A stretch of 64,000 nt of DNA. Source: Cercis canadensis. Lineage: Eukaryota; Streptophyta; Magnoliopsida; Fabales; Fabaceae. The DNA lies in assembly GCA_003255065.1 (NCBI GenBank), contig QAOA01007318.1, positions 1,234,356 to 1,298,355 on the forward strand, in the 5' to 3' direction. Shown here piece after piece: positions 22,358 through 35,543 of this stretch. The position numbers and the translations under genes are program-made. Under the pieces are notes generated by a model. It was given only the letters and a program-made list of their open reading frames with translations. It was not told where the DNA came from and made no database searches. Within the stretch, counting starts at the first letter, position 1. Each line of letters begins with the position of its first letter.

Positions 22358-24240
22358 GAGCAAGAATCTGCACTATTTATTTTTCCTTGCCAATACTCTG
22401 TTTTTTGGTGCTGTGGAGTAGAAACGGTAAAGGAAATATAAGCAGAGAGCGACAGTCACCAGAACAGGTGTTTAAAGTTAACAACAGGGAATAGATGGAA
22501 AAGATGAGCACATACGGCTAAGAGTTAAAGTTGAAGAGAGGAGAAAGGAAATAAGGAGTGCGAAATGAGGAAAACACAATCCAAAGGCTCTGAGATTGAA
22601 CTATAGACTACAGTATAGGAGTGAAAGTGAGTTGGGAATCATCACTGAAATGCTATATAGAGGATTATCAGAGAAAGTGAATGTACTATAAAATAGGATT
22701 CCAATGGTCATAAATATGTTTACATCTCCTTTTATGTTACTGTTAGTTCACCTTTATTTATTTTTTACTTTATCTAATTGGGTTTTCCTTTATTTATTTA
22801 TTTTTCAAGCAGGTGGGACTTTTAGGGTGCAAAACATAGATGAAGGCCAAAAGTTTCTTATTACACATTAACTTAATAGTTATTCCCCTCGTATATTGTT
22901 TAACTTCACAATTACATACTTGGCTGAGTTTAATTAAGTTTATTGAAATTATTAAACTTTAACCAGAAGAGACTTCAGATTAAAGAAATAATATGTGATG
23001 ATGCGGGTGTTTCTAATAAAAAAAAGTTGGAACGGTACTAGTAGCTTGTCAGTGGAACCTCGCACTCAAATATATTTGATTTCTCCTCCCAATTTGTCCT
23101 TTTTGATGTCACATGTTCATGTTCAATATGTGACCCCCACGAAACAGGTGATGTTGTTTGTTTTTCGTTTTGAAACTTTGCAGCATTTTTGTCCTAGCCA
23201 CTGTTATGGTTGTTATCCGTCTCTTGAAAATTGGGAGCTATATGACTATTAGCTCTCCTTCAATCTCCGTGTTACAATGTGATGGTTTTGTCAACTTGTG
23301 GAAACTTTAATGGGTACCAAGTACCAACTACGAATCGCCTGATTAGTTTACTGAGAACTCCCTTTCGAAGTGACTCTTGCCTCCACAGTGGACTATTTCT
23401 ATCAGCTTTTGCTGAGATATAAATACAGTTAAGATAAAAAGCATTTAAAATGACTATATTATCTGTAAAAAACCAAAGGAAACGATTTTGAAAACCACCT
23501 TTTTTATCCATAAGGACTTTGTGTTGTTCTGTTTCTGCTGTTTAGTGAAGTTCCTTTTCATCGAAAAAGATAGCTATGTTATTCATCCAGAAACGAGGAT
23601 TCCTGTATTCAAGTTGGTCTATAATATTGAATTTGTTCAATAATTTAGCTACCTAGGGCTTAGAGGTAGGCTTCGAAAACAGATCATTGGTACGTAATGT
23701 GTTCTGAATTCTTTTTTTCCTGCCAATAAACAAGACAACTAGCGGCTCCCCCAGTTGGTGATGTCTTTTGGATTTGAATATTGATTACATAATTTCTTTT
23801 AATACATTTTTTATAATCACACATTTAAACTATCAAGGTTTAATAAATACTCTCTACTTGCTCATTTATTTATTTTTTAAATTAAATATTTACTGTACAC
23901 ATCAACACATGTAAAAAATAAATAATAAAAGTAGTGTAAAAATATCATAGAACTTCTAAAATATTGTTTGGGATCATCTTCTAGTTTCAAATATGCAGTA
24001 ATTCATACTAATAATTTTGTTTATTTTATTTTTAATTTTATAAAAGTGCAATACGTTAAGAAAAGAAGAGGGAATACATGGCAAAAATAATTTTGTTTAA
24101 TTATGTTCTAAAAATTTACATTAATAGTCTATACGATAAGTAACATACTATGGTTGAAATGTTTTTCCGAAAATAATTTTTAATAAAAGTTTTTTTAATA
24201 AAAAAAAGTGTATATTTTGTTTTGCTGTTCTTTTTGGCCA
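22358..24240. other. Intergenic region between divergent genes
   Basis: The first few hundred bases are probably the leader and promoter of the minus-strand membrane-protein gene. From about 22.7 to 24.2 kb the DNA is AT-rich with poly(A)/poly(T) runs and no coding signal that I can support. Confidence 0.5.
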
Positions 24241-24270
24241 TACATTTTTTGACTTGGGTTGAGTTCTAGT

Positions 24271-24690
24271 TGGGCTGAGCTTGAGTGGTCTGAACATTAT
24301 GGGAGCCCTTGTTTTACTGTTTTATTTAATGGGCTGATTAAGGTCGCTAAAGCGAACTTCTACAAACATTGTTTGGCCCCATTCATTGGGCTTGAAAAAA
24401 TATCCTCATCCAATACTCTAGCTCGTAACCAATTCCTAAATATAAGGATGGGCCACTCTTGACTCACTATTATGGCCCAAAAGAAGAAAGGCCCTCATTT
24501 AGTAGTCCAACTTCACAACCTAACCCGGGTTTGGGCTTGACCCAAACCCGAAACAAGACATGCTCATTCTCTTCCCAAAACCCTAGTCGTCATCCCCTCC
24601 CACCCTCCACATATAAAGAACGGCGAAATCCCATTTGTGTGTTTTACTCTCTAGCGGCTCTCAGTTTTCCTCTTTGTAGTTTAGGGTTTT
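24271..24690 (+). promoter_or_regulatory. RPS2 promoter: site II (TGGGCY) cluster, telo-box, TATA box
   Basis: TGGGCT or TGGGCC occurs at about 24271, 24330, 24387, 24450 and 24532, with an inverted copy near 24474. A telo-box, AAACCCTAG, lies at 24578-24586. ATATAAAG lies at about 24611, and an inverted telo-like motif, TAGGGTTT, at 24682. Site II elements combined with telo-boxes are the known signature of plant cytosolic ribosomal-protein and cell-growth genes (TCP and Pur-alpha binding). The arrangement fits the downstream gene exactly. Confidence 0.8.
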
Positions 24691-24721
24691 CCTTTGCCGC
24701 TTCTAATCCTCAGTACCAACA

Positions 24722-26513
24722 ATGGCTGAAAGAGGTGGAGACCGTGGTGGCTTTGGCCGTGGTTTCGGTGGCCGTGGCCGCGGAGACCGTGGACGTGGAG
24801 GTCGCCGCAGAAATGCTGGCCGCCGCGAAGAAGAGGAGAAGTGGGTTCCTGTTACCAAGCTCGGTCGTCTCGTTAAGGAGGGAAGAATCCGCAGCCTGGA
24901 ACAGATTTACCTCCACTCCCTCCCAATCAAGGAGCACCAGATCGTGGACACCTTGGTTGGTCCCCTCCTCAAGGATGAGGTCATGAAGATCATGCCTGTC
25001 CAAAAGCAAACCCGTGCCGGTCAGAGAACCCGTTTCAAGGCCTTCGTTGTCGTCGGTGACGGTAACGGACATGTGGGACTTGGCGTCAAGTGCAGTAAGG
25101 AAGTCGCCACCGCCATTCGTGGAGCTATTATATTGGCCAAGCTCTCTGTTATTCCTGTGAGAAGAGGTTACTGGGGTAACAAGATCGGAAAGCCTCACAC
25201 AGTCCCCTGCAAGGTCACCGGAAAGTGTGGTTCAGTCACTGTGCGTATGGTTCCAGCTCCTCGTGGTGCCGGAATCGTTGCTGCTAGGGTGCCCAAGAAG
25301 GTTTTGCAGTTCGCAGGAATCGAGGATGTTTTCACCTCTTCAAGGGGGTCGACTAAGACTCTTGGAAACTTCGTCAAGGTTCGGTCTAACTTTCACTCGT
25401 TATATTTATGCAAAATTGTTTGTTTTAGATCCATTCTTTCATTTTGATTATAATTGTTATGCGCTTATAGTACTTAATATTCTTATAAATTGTAGAAATT
25501 AGAACGTGGCTGATAGTTTATGACATAATACTTAAATACCGTAGGCCTAAATTTATGGGTTCTCGAGGATGATATAGTATCCATTAATGAAGATGCAATT
25601 GTATTGAGGTATCAACCGTGTAACGTTATTAACATGGCATGATGAGGTAGATCTTTGAGAAATTGTAGTATTAATAGGCCATGATGTGGTGTAAATGGAT
25701 CATGGTTTTTATAAAGGAGTAAGAGTTGATGGTGCTCATTGATTTGAAATAAATAATGCTTCGCAAGCTTTAGCATTTCTATTTGGAAACTCTTTTTACC
25801 GGTTGGTTATGTGATGGAAGCAAAATAAAACAATTTTCTATGTCACAGTACGTTTCTAGAATTGTTCACAACCAAGTCACCTTCTATTCAGCTTCTAATT
25901 TGTGTCTTTGATTACTTTTATTTGTTACTTAATCAATATTTGTTTTCCCTGTTCACTAAGTTTTCCTAACATTTATATTCTCCTCATGTTATCTTGGTTT
26001 TGAATGTTCAATTTGTAATTTAATTGCACTTATCGAATTGGTTTAAAGGTGTTGAGCTTGGGGTTCTACTCGTAGACACTTGAGAGCTTCATTTCAAGTG
26101 TTGTCTATAATTCCTGTTGTGGTTATCTATGATTTGTCGAAACAAACTGATTTTTGGTTTTGTGGGAACTACTTGTGTAATGTGAAACTTTGGGTTCGAA
26201 TTACAGAGTGTGTTTCTCTTGTCAATTTGAGTCTTTACTGATTTTATGCTTGGACGTGCATTGATGATAACATTTTGAAAGCTCACTGCATTTTTAGTTA
26301 AACATACTCTGATAAGTTATAAATTTATGTACATAATGCTTTATGTTTCTGCAGGCAACCTTTGATTGTTTGCTGAAAACCTATGGGTTCTTGACACCTG
26401 ACTTCTGGAGGGAGACCCGCTTCACCAAATCGCCATTCCAAGAGTACACAGATCTATTGGCTAAACCAACTGGAAAGGCACTCATCCTTGAGGAGGACCG
26501 GGTTGATGCTTAA
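24722..26513 (+). CDS. RPS2: 40S ribosomal protein S2 (uS5)
   Basis: Component of the small cytosolic ribosomal subunit near the mRNA entry and decoding region. Exon 1 is 24722-25378 and exon 2 is 26355-26513, separated by a 976-bp phase-0 GT-AG intron. The product is 271 aa, close to other plant S2 proteins (about 280). Residues 2-35 are the Arg/Gly-rich tail typical of eukaryotic S2 ([13 protein letters not shown]). The S5 N-terminal domain follows ([13 protein letters not shown]... to [22 protein letters not shown]), then the C-terminal domain with [10 protein letters not shown] and ending YGFLTPDFW. The start codon directly precedes AERGGDRGG, and the leader begins near a telo-box. Codon use is noticeably GC-richer than that of neighbouring genes, as expected for high expression. 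Arabidopsis carries an S2 gene (At2g41840) at the matching position. Confidence 0.97.
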
Positions 26514-27410
26514 GCTAGGAGTTTTGATGTGATGAAATGCAGTGGATTTAAGAATGTTTTGCTAGGAACTAGTAATTATATATTTTGTTGCTTATGTTGT
26601 TTTCTTCTTTTGTTTTTGGGACAGCATATTACTTCTTGCAGCTGTTTTCAAGTTTAAATTGAATGGATATTTACTGAGTTTCGAATACAAAAATATGCTT
26701 CTGGTCTCACTTACAATTTGCGGGGAGAAAGTGGGAAATGTGTTTCTGCTTGAGACCCCAAAGCCTTCTTACTAGAAGTGAAAGTAAGATTGATCGAATG
26801 CAAATGAGGTTTTTTTAGGAAAACGTGTCTCCATTTTTGTTCCATGTTTGGAGAATTCATCAATTCATGGAATGAAGATGACCTTTTTTTTTGACTACCC
26901 TGAATGCTGGTGGCTTTCGATGTGGTGATTACAACATCAGCCTTTATTATCTATTAGCAGTATCTACGGTGAAAATGACCTATTGTACACTTTCTCTGGT
27001 GAAGGCATACATTCCGTGTTTGTAGGGAATGAACTTCTACAGTACCAAATGCTGAGTTGACTATTGCTATTGTGATTTCTAAACAAGGAATTAAGTTGGA
27101 AGACTGGTTCCCCTTTTTCTGTATTTAGAGAGGCCTCGTCGCACCGAAGTTATATCAACCCGAGTTAGGACTATTAGTAGTAAATCAGCAGAGAAAATGG
27201 AAGTCCATGGGCAAAAAGTTCATCCACAATGGATAGTGGTATGCGCATGCTAACAACGGGAATAAAACCTCAAGAATAGAACCCCGATAAGACTACCAAT
27301 GGTAGCCAAAGCATTATTGGTCAGGTTCAGAAGATTAAACATGGTGAAGAGAAAAGGGAACAAATACACAATGTCAAAGTGGGTCAATTTAAAACTTTGT
27401 GATTCCTACA
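26514..27410. other. RPS2 3' UTR and spacer
   Basis: The first 150-200 bp after the stop are probably the 3' UTR: T-rich, with an ATTGAATGG-type far-upstream region near 26660. The remainder has no supported feature. Confidence 0.45.
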
Positions 27411-28453
27411 TGTTTGCTTTAGAAAATATTTTCATGTTTTTATTTTTTATTTTCATTTTTTAAAATATATTTTCATTTTTAAAAAAAATTTTTGTTAAAA
27501 TTTTTTTATTTTCATTTTAAAACCACATCCCTTAGTCCTTTTCTATTTCTGTCTAGCTTTCTCTCTTGACCATCAGGATCTGAGCAAGTTATACTAAGAT
27601 TATAACAATGGCTTTAATAAATTGGGAACAAAAAGGAATTATGCAAATCAAAGCTCGATACTCACCTGATTAAGTTCTACAACTTTAGGATGTTGGATAT
27701 TTAGAAATTGTAAGACCCACACTCAACTTTTTGCTCTATTCCGAATAACTCTCCATATCTCTTCTGCTCTGTTACTCGTCTCTTTTCTTTGTCCGAGTTC
27801 TTCCTCTCCTCCTCTCTTTGCTCTGCCACTCTTCCCCTTCTCAGTCCTCCCTCTCCCATTGTAGCTTTGCATTTTTCTCCTCTTTCAGCTCTGTTCTCCG
27901 TTTTTCTTTTTTCTATCTTGCTTGATGGTTCTTCCTCTCAACCTCATTCTTTTTTCTTTCTTCCCCAGTTCTTGCTCTTTGGTTCTCTTTTTTTCTTCAC
28001 CTCAATGGGTCTCTCGTCCTTGTTGCTTCTTTTCTCTCGTCCTCGGTGTGTCTCCTTACTTCTGGGCAATCATTTGTCTCCTTTATCAATATGTGCTAAG
28101 TAAAGAGTCCCAATTTGATTCTGAAGTTCATTCTCTCTCTCTCAATTTCTTATTCTTCTTCCATATATGTCTCTCTTAGAATTTTTCAATTGCTGAATCG
28201 AGAGCAACGAGAGAATGAGTGAGTCTCATTAGAAAAAAAAAAAAAAAAAATTTGATAAAATTGCAAAATTGCCACCTGTCATGGATAGACATGCTGAAAA
28301 CGTATTTTTGACGTTTTCAGTTTACAATGTATTTTAAAAAATGTTTTCAATTGTTTTTAATGAAAATATTTTTTATTTATTAAATCAAACACATTTTCAG
28401 ACCTAATTTCTGTTTCCATTAAAAATAAAAATAAAAAATGACTAAAGCAAACA
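27411..28453. mobile_element. Non-autonomous TIR element, about 1.04 kb
   Basis: TGTTTGCTTTAG at 27411-27422 is the exact reverse complement of 28442-28453. Both ends continue inward with matching A/T-rich arms ('attttcattttttaaaa' type on the left, its complement on the right), giving long imperfect TIRs of roughly 100-150 bp. The interior (27740-28200) is strongly C/T-rich on the plus strand and encodes nothing recognisable. The long degenerate arms suggest a Mutator-like or hAT-like non-autonomous element. No clear target duplication was seen. Confidence 0.6.
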
Positions 28454-29517
28454 GTGCTGATAAACCCAACTAGTTTTGTCTTCCATCAAACCGAACATTC
28501 ACTGGCAGAATTGCCTTGAAAAGTCGCCCACAGAAAACGCACAAGTACGAACGATGAGAGAAGGTGAGAGCCACGCTTGCTGCGCTTTCAGTAGTCTTAT
28601 TTTTATCACTATACATTCAACCAATATCAATTGGAATTGAACAGTTAAAAATTGAATCTGTTGAGACTCATTTTCATATCACTCTTTTTGAGTGAAGGAA
28701 CAAAAAATTTCTCCAACACTTTTATGGCATCAAAGGAATGCATTTTAGACTCGGAGCAAGAACCACAATTAGTTCATTTATTTGGTGGTGGGAAAAAACA
28801 TGTATTGTCAAGTATTAAGAGACTAATAGCATGAGTAGAGAGATAGGAGAAGGCATCCAGGGAAGAGCATCCTTAGTTGATTTCTTTGTGTTGTGTAAAA
28901 TTGTTGCTTTTTAGGTGGAGTTATTCGTTTTTCATTTGTTTGTTTGTTTTTTTATTTATTTATTTACATTTAAGATATTCTTACATCTTTTAAAGACTTT
29001 TGGCCTAGAACATCTTGAAGCTCAAACTTCTTTCACTAAGCTAACACCTTAGTTCCATTTGTTTGTTTTCAGCTGTATATAACTTGTGCAGGTGCTTTGC
29101 CTGCTATGGTTCTCCTTATTGAATAAATCTCTCATTCATAAAGAAAAGGGGAAAAAAAATCCATATAGGTTGACCTTACCCATTCACAATGTGTGGATCC
29201 TTGATCGCCTGCGGAGTTCGGGTCGGGTCTATTGTTATTGAGTCCAAAACTGAAAAACCAAAGAGGCCCAGAACTATCTATATAAGTCAATTTCTTTCCA
29301 TAAATTAATACCGACAAAGTTTGGACGACTTCCGACGACGGCGAGGCGACGACTCCCTGGATTCCTGGTTACGCCATCGCCGTCTATATACGCGGAAATT
29401 AAAAAATATATATATATATTTCATTCCGAATTGCGCAAGAATTTCTGGGAATCCAACTTTTCCATCCCTTGAACCTTCGCTGGAATATAATTCTGATTCC
29501 TCTGCAAAGTTGAAGAA

Positions 29518-29534
29518 GTCGTCGTCGTCGTCGT
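29518..29534. repeat. (GTC)n microsatellite in the SAP11 leader
   Basis: Five to six GTC triplets end about 17 bp before the start codon at 29551. The location is the presumed 5' UTR, where length changes could alter translation. Confidence 0.8.
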
Positions 29535-29550
29535 TAGGAGCTGATTTTGG

Positions 29551-32134
29551 ATGGGAACTCCGGAATTTCCAGATTTGGGAAAGCATTGCGCTCTTGACGA
29601 TTGCAAACAGATTGATTTCCTGCCATTCACATGCGATCGCTGTAATAAGGTTTTCACTTCAATTCTCTGTCTGACTTTGGAGATTTATATGCTTAGTTTA
29701 ATTAATTGTTTCAGTCATCGCATTGTATTCAACTTGCATTGTAGATTACTGTTCACGTGATTTCTAGCTTCGTAGTTAGTTTCAATGTTTTTGTGTTAAT
29801 TGAAATTGTGTTTTTTTGTTAGATTTTGATTGATATATTTGGATGCTAAGAAAGGCAGGGTTGTTCCTTTCTCCACCCAAAAATGAAGAAAATGGAAGAG
29901 AGTTGCCATTAAGCTGGAAAGGAATTTACTTTTTGAAATTGGGTTGCATGCTTATGTGGTTAAATCATTCAGGTTATCTTCGTAACTTTTTCCACTTTTC
30001 TGCCAACGAAAACATAGAGAAATTGGAATTTGGAACTTGGAACTTGCAAAATACGACTTCAGCTTATTCGTTGCAAAAGGACAAAGGCAAAAGGAGTAGA
30101 CTTCATCTTTCAAGCTGGCTGATTGTTTGACAAGCGAATGTAAAGGACGTTGGTTTTGCAGTAATGATCAGCAAGAACTTTGAATTGTTAGTTGTTACAC
30201 GTTTTTCTTTTGGGCATGATAGTCGGGGACTGAACCCTCTGAAACTGACATTTTCTATTTGACATTTTATGTTTTTCTCTTCTGAGGCATAACCTTTTAT
30301 GTGCCTACTGCCTTTCATATTCCTTGGCATTTGTCTTCCCCAATCTAAGTGGTTGGCCGTGAATTTCATTCTTCCAAACACTGGTATAAGGTCAGAAATA
30401 AGTGCTCTTGTAGTCAAATGCAGTTTCTCTTGGATGGGGAATTTTCTTGTCTTACCCTGATTTAGTAATTCTTGATATGCTTGTCAGCAGAATTGCGTTG
30501 CATGGACCCACATGAATGTGTGTTTTGGTGTTCCTAATGTTTCCTTCTAATTTTGCTTAATAGGGAATTTTACGTTTACTGAAAAATATTATATGTAGCA
30601 TATTTACGCAACTCCAAGAGCGTCTATATAATTTGTGCTTTAGATATAAACACACTCATGTCTTTGTTGTGAAGCTAAGCAAGGAGGATATACTAATGAA
30701 GTTCTATATATCCAGAGTTAGCTGCCGTATAACATAAAGTTACAAAATGAGGCTGACATCTGTTAGGACTATTCGTTCCTCTCAGTTGGTTTCTTGCACT
30801 GTCTTTTCGTTTCCTTTGAAATATTGTTAGTGTTGTTAGGATAGCATTTAAGTGCTTGATTTATGTGAACTTGATAGATGTTCAATAAAACGTAAAGAGA
30901 ACTCTGGTTTCAAGTTTTTTTTTTTTTTGTTGGGGGGGGNGGGGGGGGGTGGTGGTGGTGGTCGCAAGGGGGTGCTATACATCCATTGCCTTTGCTGGGA
31001 ATGAATTGAAGCATCCTATTATACAAGGACTAACTGCATTAGGTTTCTTTTAAGTTGAGTTCTTCCAGCAAAGCCCTGCCCAATTGTTGTGCACCTGATG
31101 ATGGATACAAGCATGTGAGCACCTTTTGGAAGTTATAAGTTTCATGTTAGTCAAAATTCTTCTTCTTTCGATAAGCATTCTGACTTCTCAATTTCGTCTG
31201 TTTGAGTAGTGGTTATGCGTGATGTCTTTCTGCTGTGCCAGTGATGTGCATTCTGTGTCAGTTTCTGGTTCCACTTTCCTGTATGGATTACTATTCTTCT
31301 GTGTGTTTATTTCTTTAGAATTTTTGGTTTGAGCTATGTCTGCCAAATCTCTTCCAGGTATTTTGTTTGGTGCACCGAAGTTATATTAAACATCAGTGTC
31401 CCAAAGCTGACAGAAATGATGTCACTGTTGTCATATGTCCACTTTGTGCCAAAGGAGTTCGCCTAATTCCTGATCAAGATCCAAACATTACTTGGGACAA
31501 TCATGTTAACACTGAATGTGATCCATCAAATTATGACAGAGTCACAAAGAAGAAAAAATGCCCTGCCCCAGGTTGCAGAGAGATCCTTGTATTCTCAAAC
31601 ACAATCAAGTGCAGGGACTGCATGGTAGACCATTGTTTGAAGCACCGGTTTGGACCTGATCACAAATGTACTGGACCAAAAAAGTTGGAAACAAGTTTTT
31701 CATTTATGAGTCTTATGAATAGGAGCAGAAAACAGGAGTCGAAGCCAAATCCAGCTTCAACCACATCTTCATCTAGATGGACTACAAACTTTCTTAATGT
31801 GGCTTCAAATATTCGAGCTTCGGCTGAAGCAGGTATGTCAAAATTGAGTAGTGAAATTAACCAAGCATGGCAGACAAGGGACGGGGTGGGACAGAGCAGT
31901 AGCAGTACAAATGGAACTGGTCAAGTGGAGCAATGCCCTCAGTGCGGTGCAAAGTTTTCCTCAGTCACTACTTTGGTGGATCATGTGCAAAAAGTTCATG
32001 AAAGGAGTGGCAACCGATCTGGGGTGAAGAAGGTGACAATTGATGTCTGTCCTAAGTGTAGTAGGGGATTTCGAGACCCGGTGGCCCTTGTGGAGCATGT
32101 TGAGAGGGATCATGGTGGTAGTTCAAGAGCATAG
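29551..32134 (+). CDS. SAP11: AN1 and C2H2 zinc-finger stress-associated protein
   Basis: Exons 29551-29649 and 31358-32134, with a 1.7-kb phase-0 intron, give 291 aa. First AN1 finger: Cys13, Cys18, Cys28, Cys31, Cys36, His39, His45 and Cys47. Second AN1 finger: Cys101, Cys106, Cys118, Cys121, Cys126, His129, His135 and Cys137. Between them Cys60, Cys63, His82 and Cys87 form another possible metal site. Two C2H2 fingers follow at the C-terminus (Cys226/Cys229/His242/His247 and Cys264/Cys267/His280/His285). A Ser/Thr-rich linker lies at about 145-220. This two-AN1 plus two-C2H2 layout is that of Arabidopsis SAP11 (At2g41835), its genomic counterpart next to RPS2. Family members are linked to stress responses and ubiquitin-related functions; the exact role here is inferred. 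All zinc ligands are intact. Confidence 0.93.
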
Positions 32135-35100
32135 GTGTGAAGTTGGAAGCGGATGAGTTTTAACTTTTAAAAAATTGTACTTTCTGTATAACATTGATTG
32201 GATGGTTTAGTTCATACAAATTTTTGTATTCTATATTATAGCAAAAAGATGTGAATATGGATTCGTATTACTGGAATTGTATCATTATCTGTGCCTTGTT
32301 TCTATTAGAATAGAAAAATATAATCCCTTCGAGTTTTGCTTCATTTTTATTTGGGGACAGTATGGTGATATAGGCTTGTTTTGAAATTGGAACTCGTTTA
32401 ATTCTTCCTTCTTATTTGGTCCTTCGCCTTCTCCTGAGTGGGTACTCAAGTGAAATTTTCCAAAACGGAAGGCTAGACCAGATTGGTGAGAGCTGGCGAA
32501 AACCAACCAGTGACCTGGTCAGCTGTCTAATGCAGGTTCAACTGTCAGGACTGATGATGTGATCATGATTTAAAATATAGAAGTTTATTATATTATCTGT
32601 GGTCATATGTTCAAACGTATTACATCTTGAAATTATTTATGATTTACAATAGTGTCAATTAATTGAAATCTTCTTAAAATTAAGTTTCACATATGTTGTT
32701 TTTTAAGATTAAAAGGGTGCACAGGAAGTAATGTAAACAATGGCATGCTACATAATTTACAGCATATTATAGGCTGTATAGCTAATGAAAGAAGCCTAAC
32801 TTTCCAACTTATGAGTTTTCCATCGCGTGACTCATGTTGATTATAACATGTTCAGTGGTGGAATTCTCTCGTCCACCCCTTCATTATAAGATATGAAGAC
32901 ATCTCATTGTGTCGTTCAAAAAGTGGCCAGCAAAGCAATATATATATTGTTTCCTTTAGTCTTTCCTCTAAAGCCTTTTTTATTTAAAAAAAAAAAAAGC
33001 CTTCTTTTTGGCCCCTCTTCCCAGACTGACTGCATAGGAGCTGTTTTGGGACATGATTTTTTTTTATATACCTTTTGAAAATCTTGTGCAAAAAAATGTT
33101 AGAACAAAAGCTCGAAAATCTTTTGTTGTTTTGGGTTTTTGTTTTCAAGGCCTCTTTTGATAATAGAGAAAGCTTTAAAAGTGTTTACTACACTTAGTTG
33201 TAAATACTTTAACAATGAAACTCTTAAAATAAAAATAACTCGTCTTAAATTTATAAATATAGTTTCATTTAAAAGAAAGTGTTGACCTTAATTATTTAAA
33301 AAATAAAAATACAAACTAAAATAAATTACCATATTTGGTTAATCAAATCAAATCTTATTAGCTTTTTTTATCATAAATAAGGCTATCATATTTGACTGAA
33401 AGACTTTTTTACTTTTATAATTTTTTTTTTTATTTTTCCAATATTACCCTCTCGCCATTTAAAATAAATTGCTATAGTTCTTTTCGTTTTTTCTCTTGGG
33501 AAATACTATGATTCACATCATCACTGATCTCTAACTCTGGTCACTACAGCTGGTCTCTCACTATCAAGTTTGTCACATCGCGGATATCTAGTGCCCATTT
33601 GGTAATTTTTCATTGTTATATAATCTATTATTTTAATTTTATTGTGATTATTGCCTTATGTGGATCAAGGCTTTTTAGTGTTGAAAATTCACCAAATGGT
33701 CTAGTCAAAGTAGTATTAAGGTTATTTTTAAAATTTTTGGGTTTCGTGTTCTAATCCACATTAAAAATTTATCAAATTTGTCCTCCATTAAGTTTATTTT
33801 TTGCTTGGTAATCTTTTTTATTTGTTATGTATTCTTTGCTATTTTTTTAGAAAACTTTATAATAAGCCAACAGAGTTATTTTAATTAGTAAAAATCAAAG
33901 TTCTTTGCTTGTAAGACTTATGTTTAAATTATTTTATTAGTAATTTTTTTTTGGTATCAATTTATAAGTATTACGATAAGTTTTTGTTAATACATGTGAC
34001 ATATCCTGACCTTAAAATGAAATAATTTTCTTTCACTTTAAGTTTTTTATTTATATAAAAAAAAAAGCTCCATAATATTGTTGTTAGCAGTTATTATATA
34101 GTTCAAATTGGATTTCTATAATTATTTTTATATGAGGATTTCTATAATTTTTTTTTTTAGTTTGGGGAATGCTAAACGATTCCTATAATTTTTATGAAAA
34201 GGATTTGGTTATTTTGACTTTATTTTGTGTATAAAAAAGTTATTTCCTACCTCTCTCTCTCTCATTCGAGTGAAGAAATTTGATGGTCAACATAGGGTTT
34301 TTATTTTCTTATCCTTTTTGTATCATGAAATGATTGTGCAAAATATAAATTAGATACATGTTTACTAGCCTTTGTATGGCAGCTAATAAAATTATTAATT
34401 TAAGCCATTTTTATATTAGTGATAAAATATAGTTATTTTTTAAATATTTTTAATATTTATGTAGTATATTATATTATATGATAATAGTCAATATATAAAT
34501 GATATGTATATAAATTAATTATTTTTAAATTTATTCAAAAAAATAAGATAAATTATATTTATATCTAATAAAATATAAAAATTACTTATATTTATCACAT
34601 CAATCTAACATGTCAAATCCTTGATAATAAAATATTATTTTTATGTCCATTGCATTCTGCTTTTTCTTTTTGTACAAATACAGTGTCCATTGCATTTCAT
34701 TTTTCTTTTCAAATTACAAACCCTAAATAAAACCGGAGATTCAAAGGGGACGCGGGTAAATTACCTGTCAAGTCCGCTCAACTGCCAAGTGCCAAGTTAT
34801 TATGGCTGATTTCCCAACAATCATAATCAACCCTTCATGGGATTTTCTCACATCAACCAGTAACTACCTCGTTCACATAGTCATAACCCCTCCTTCGATC
34901 AAATCAAGTTTTTTTTTTTTTTTTTTTCTCATTTTTTGTTTGGGTCGAATCAAGTCCAGGGGGGACCTAATTATGCCCCATAATTAATAATAATGGGGCC
35001 ACCGCATTTCACCATTGCATTCTGTTGAAAAATTCGTACATTATCGGCAGGCGCCAGGCCTGCGATGTTTCTCGGTGTTCCATGTATATATTTATGATTC

Positions 35101-35200
35101 TCTCCGGCAAACTCCGACGGAGAAGAAGAGAAATGTACCAGAGTTAGACCATAGAATCTTTGTTAGAATTCCACTATATTTGTTTTGCATGACTTAGAGA
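32135..35200. other. SAP11 3' region and AT-rich spacer
   Basis: A short 3' UTR is followed by very AT-rich DNA (especially 33.1-34.7 kb) with many homopolymer runs. A small direct repeat, 'gtccattgcatt', occurs near 34645 and 34684. No coding, RNA or mobile-element feature can be supported. Confidence 0.5.
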
Positions 35201-35218
35201 TTTCCAGCCTCTGGTCAG

Positions 35219-35387
35219 GTACTTGTCCCCTTTATTTTGACGAAAAATTATCCGGCTATACACAATTTTCAAACTTGGGTTCAGTTTTGCAATGTTTGAG
35301 ATGCATTTTGTCAAATTCCAGAGTTATATTTTCCCTTTTCAGCCTGATTTGGTAGTTTACTAACCTTCAAAATGTTTTCTTTTGCAG
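35219..35387 (+). other. Probable 5' UTR intron of the EFR3-like gene
   Basis: A donor (GGTCAG|GTACTT) and an acceptor after a T-rich tract (TTTTGCAG|GCTGG) bracket 169 bp just upstream of the start codon at 35544. Leader introns are common in this gene class. It is inferred from splice motifs only. Confidence 0.5.
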
Positions 35388-35543
35388 GCTGGTGGTTGAA
35401 TTTGAGAGATACCCAGTTGTGTTTGAGCCTTTCTTTCCCTTCTAGGCGTCCAAAATCTGAGTTTCTGGCTGGTTTAGAAGGGAAAGGGAGCATAATTTTG
35501 ACCCAAAATTTTAAAACTTATCGCATTATCTAAGAATTTGAAA

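Noticed and set aside
24459-25198. Open frames of 160-175 codons on both strands over the start of RPS2
   Set aside because: They are shadows of the GC-rich RPS2 first exon. The real frame carries the full S5 domains.
29305-29674. Frames of 78-117 codons on both strands around the SAP11 first exon
   Set aside because: They overlap the leader, first exon and intron start. The AN1 frame is the one with intact zinc ligands.
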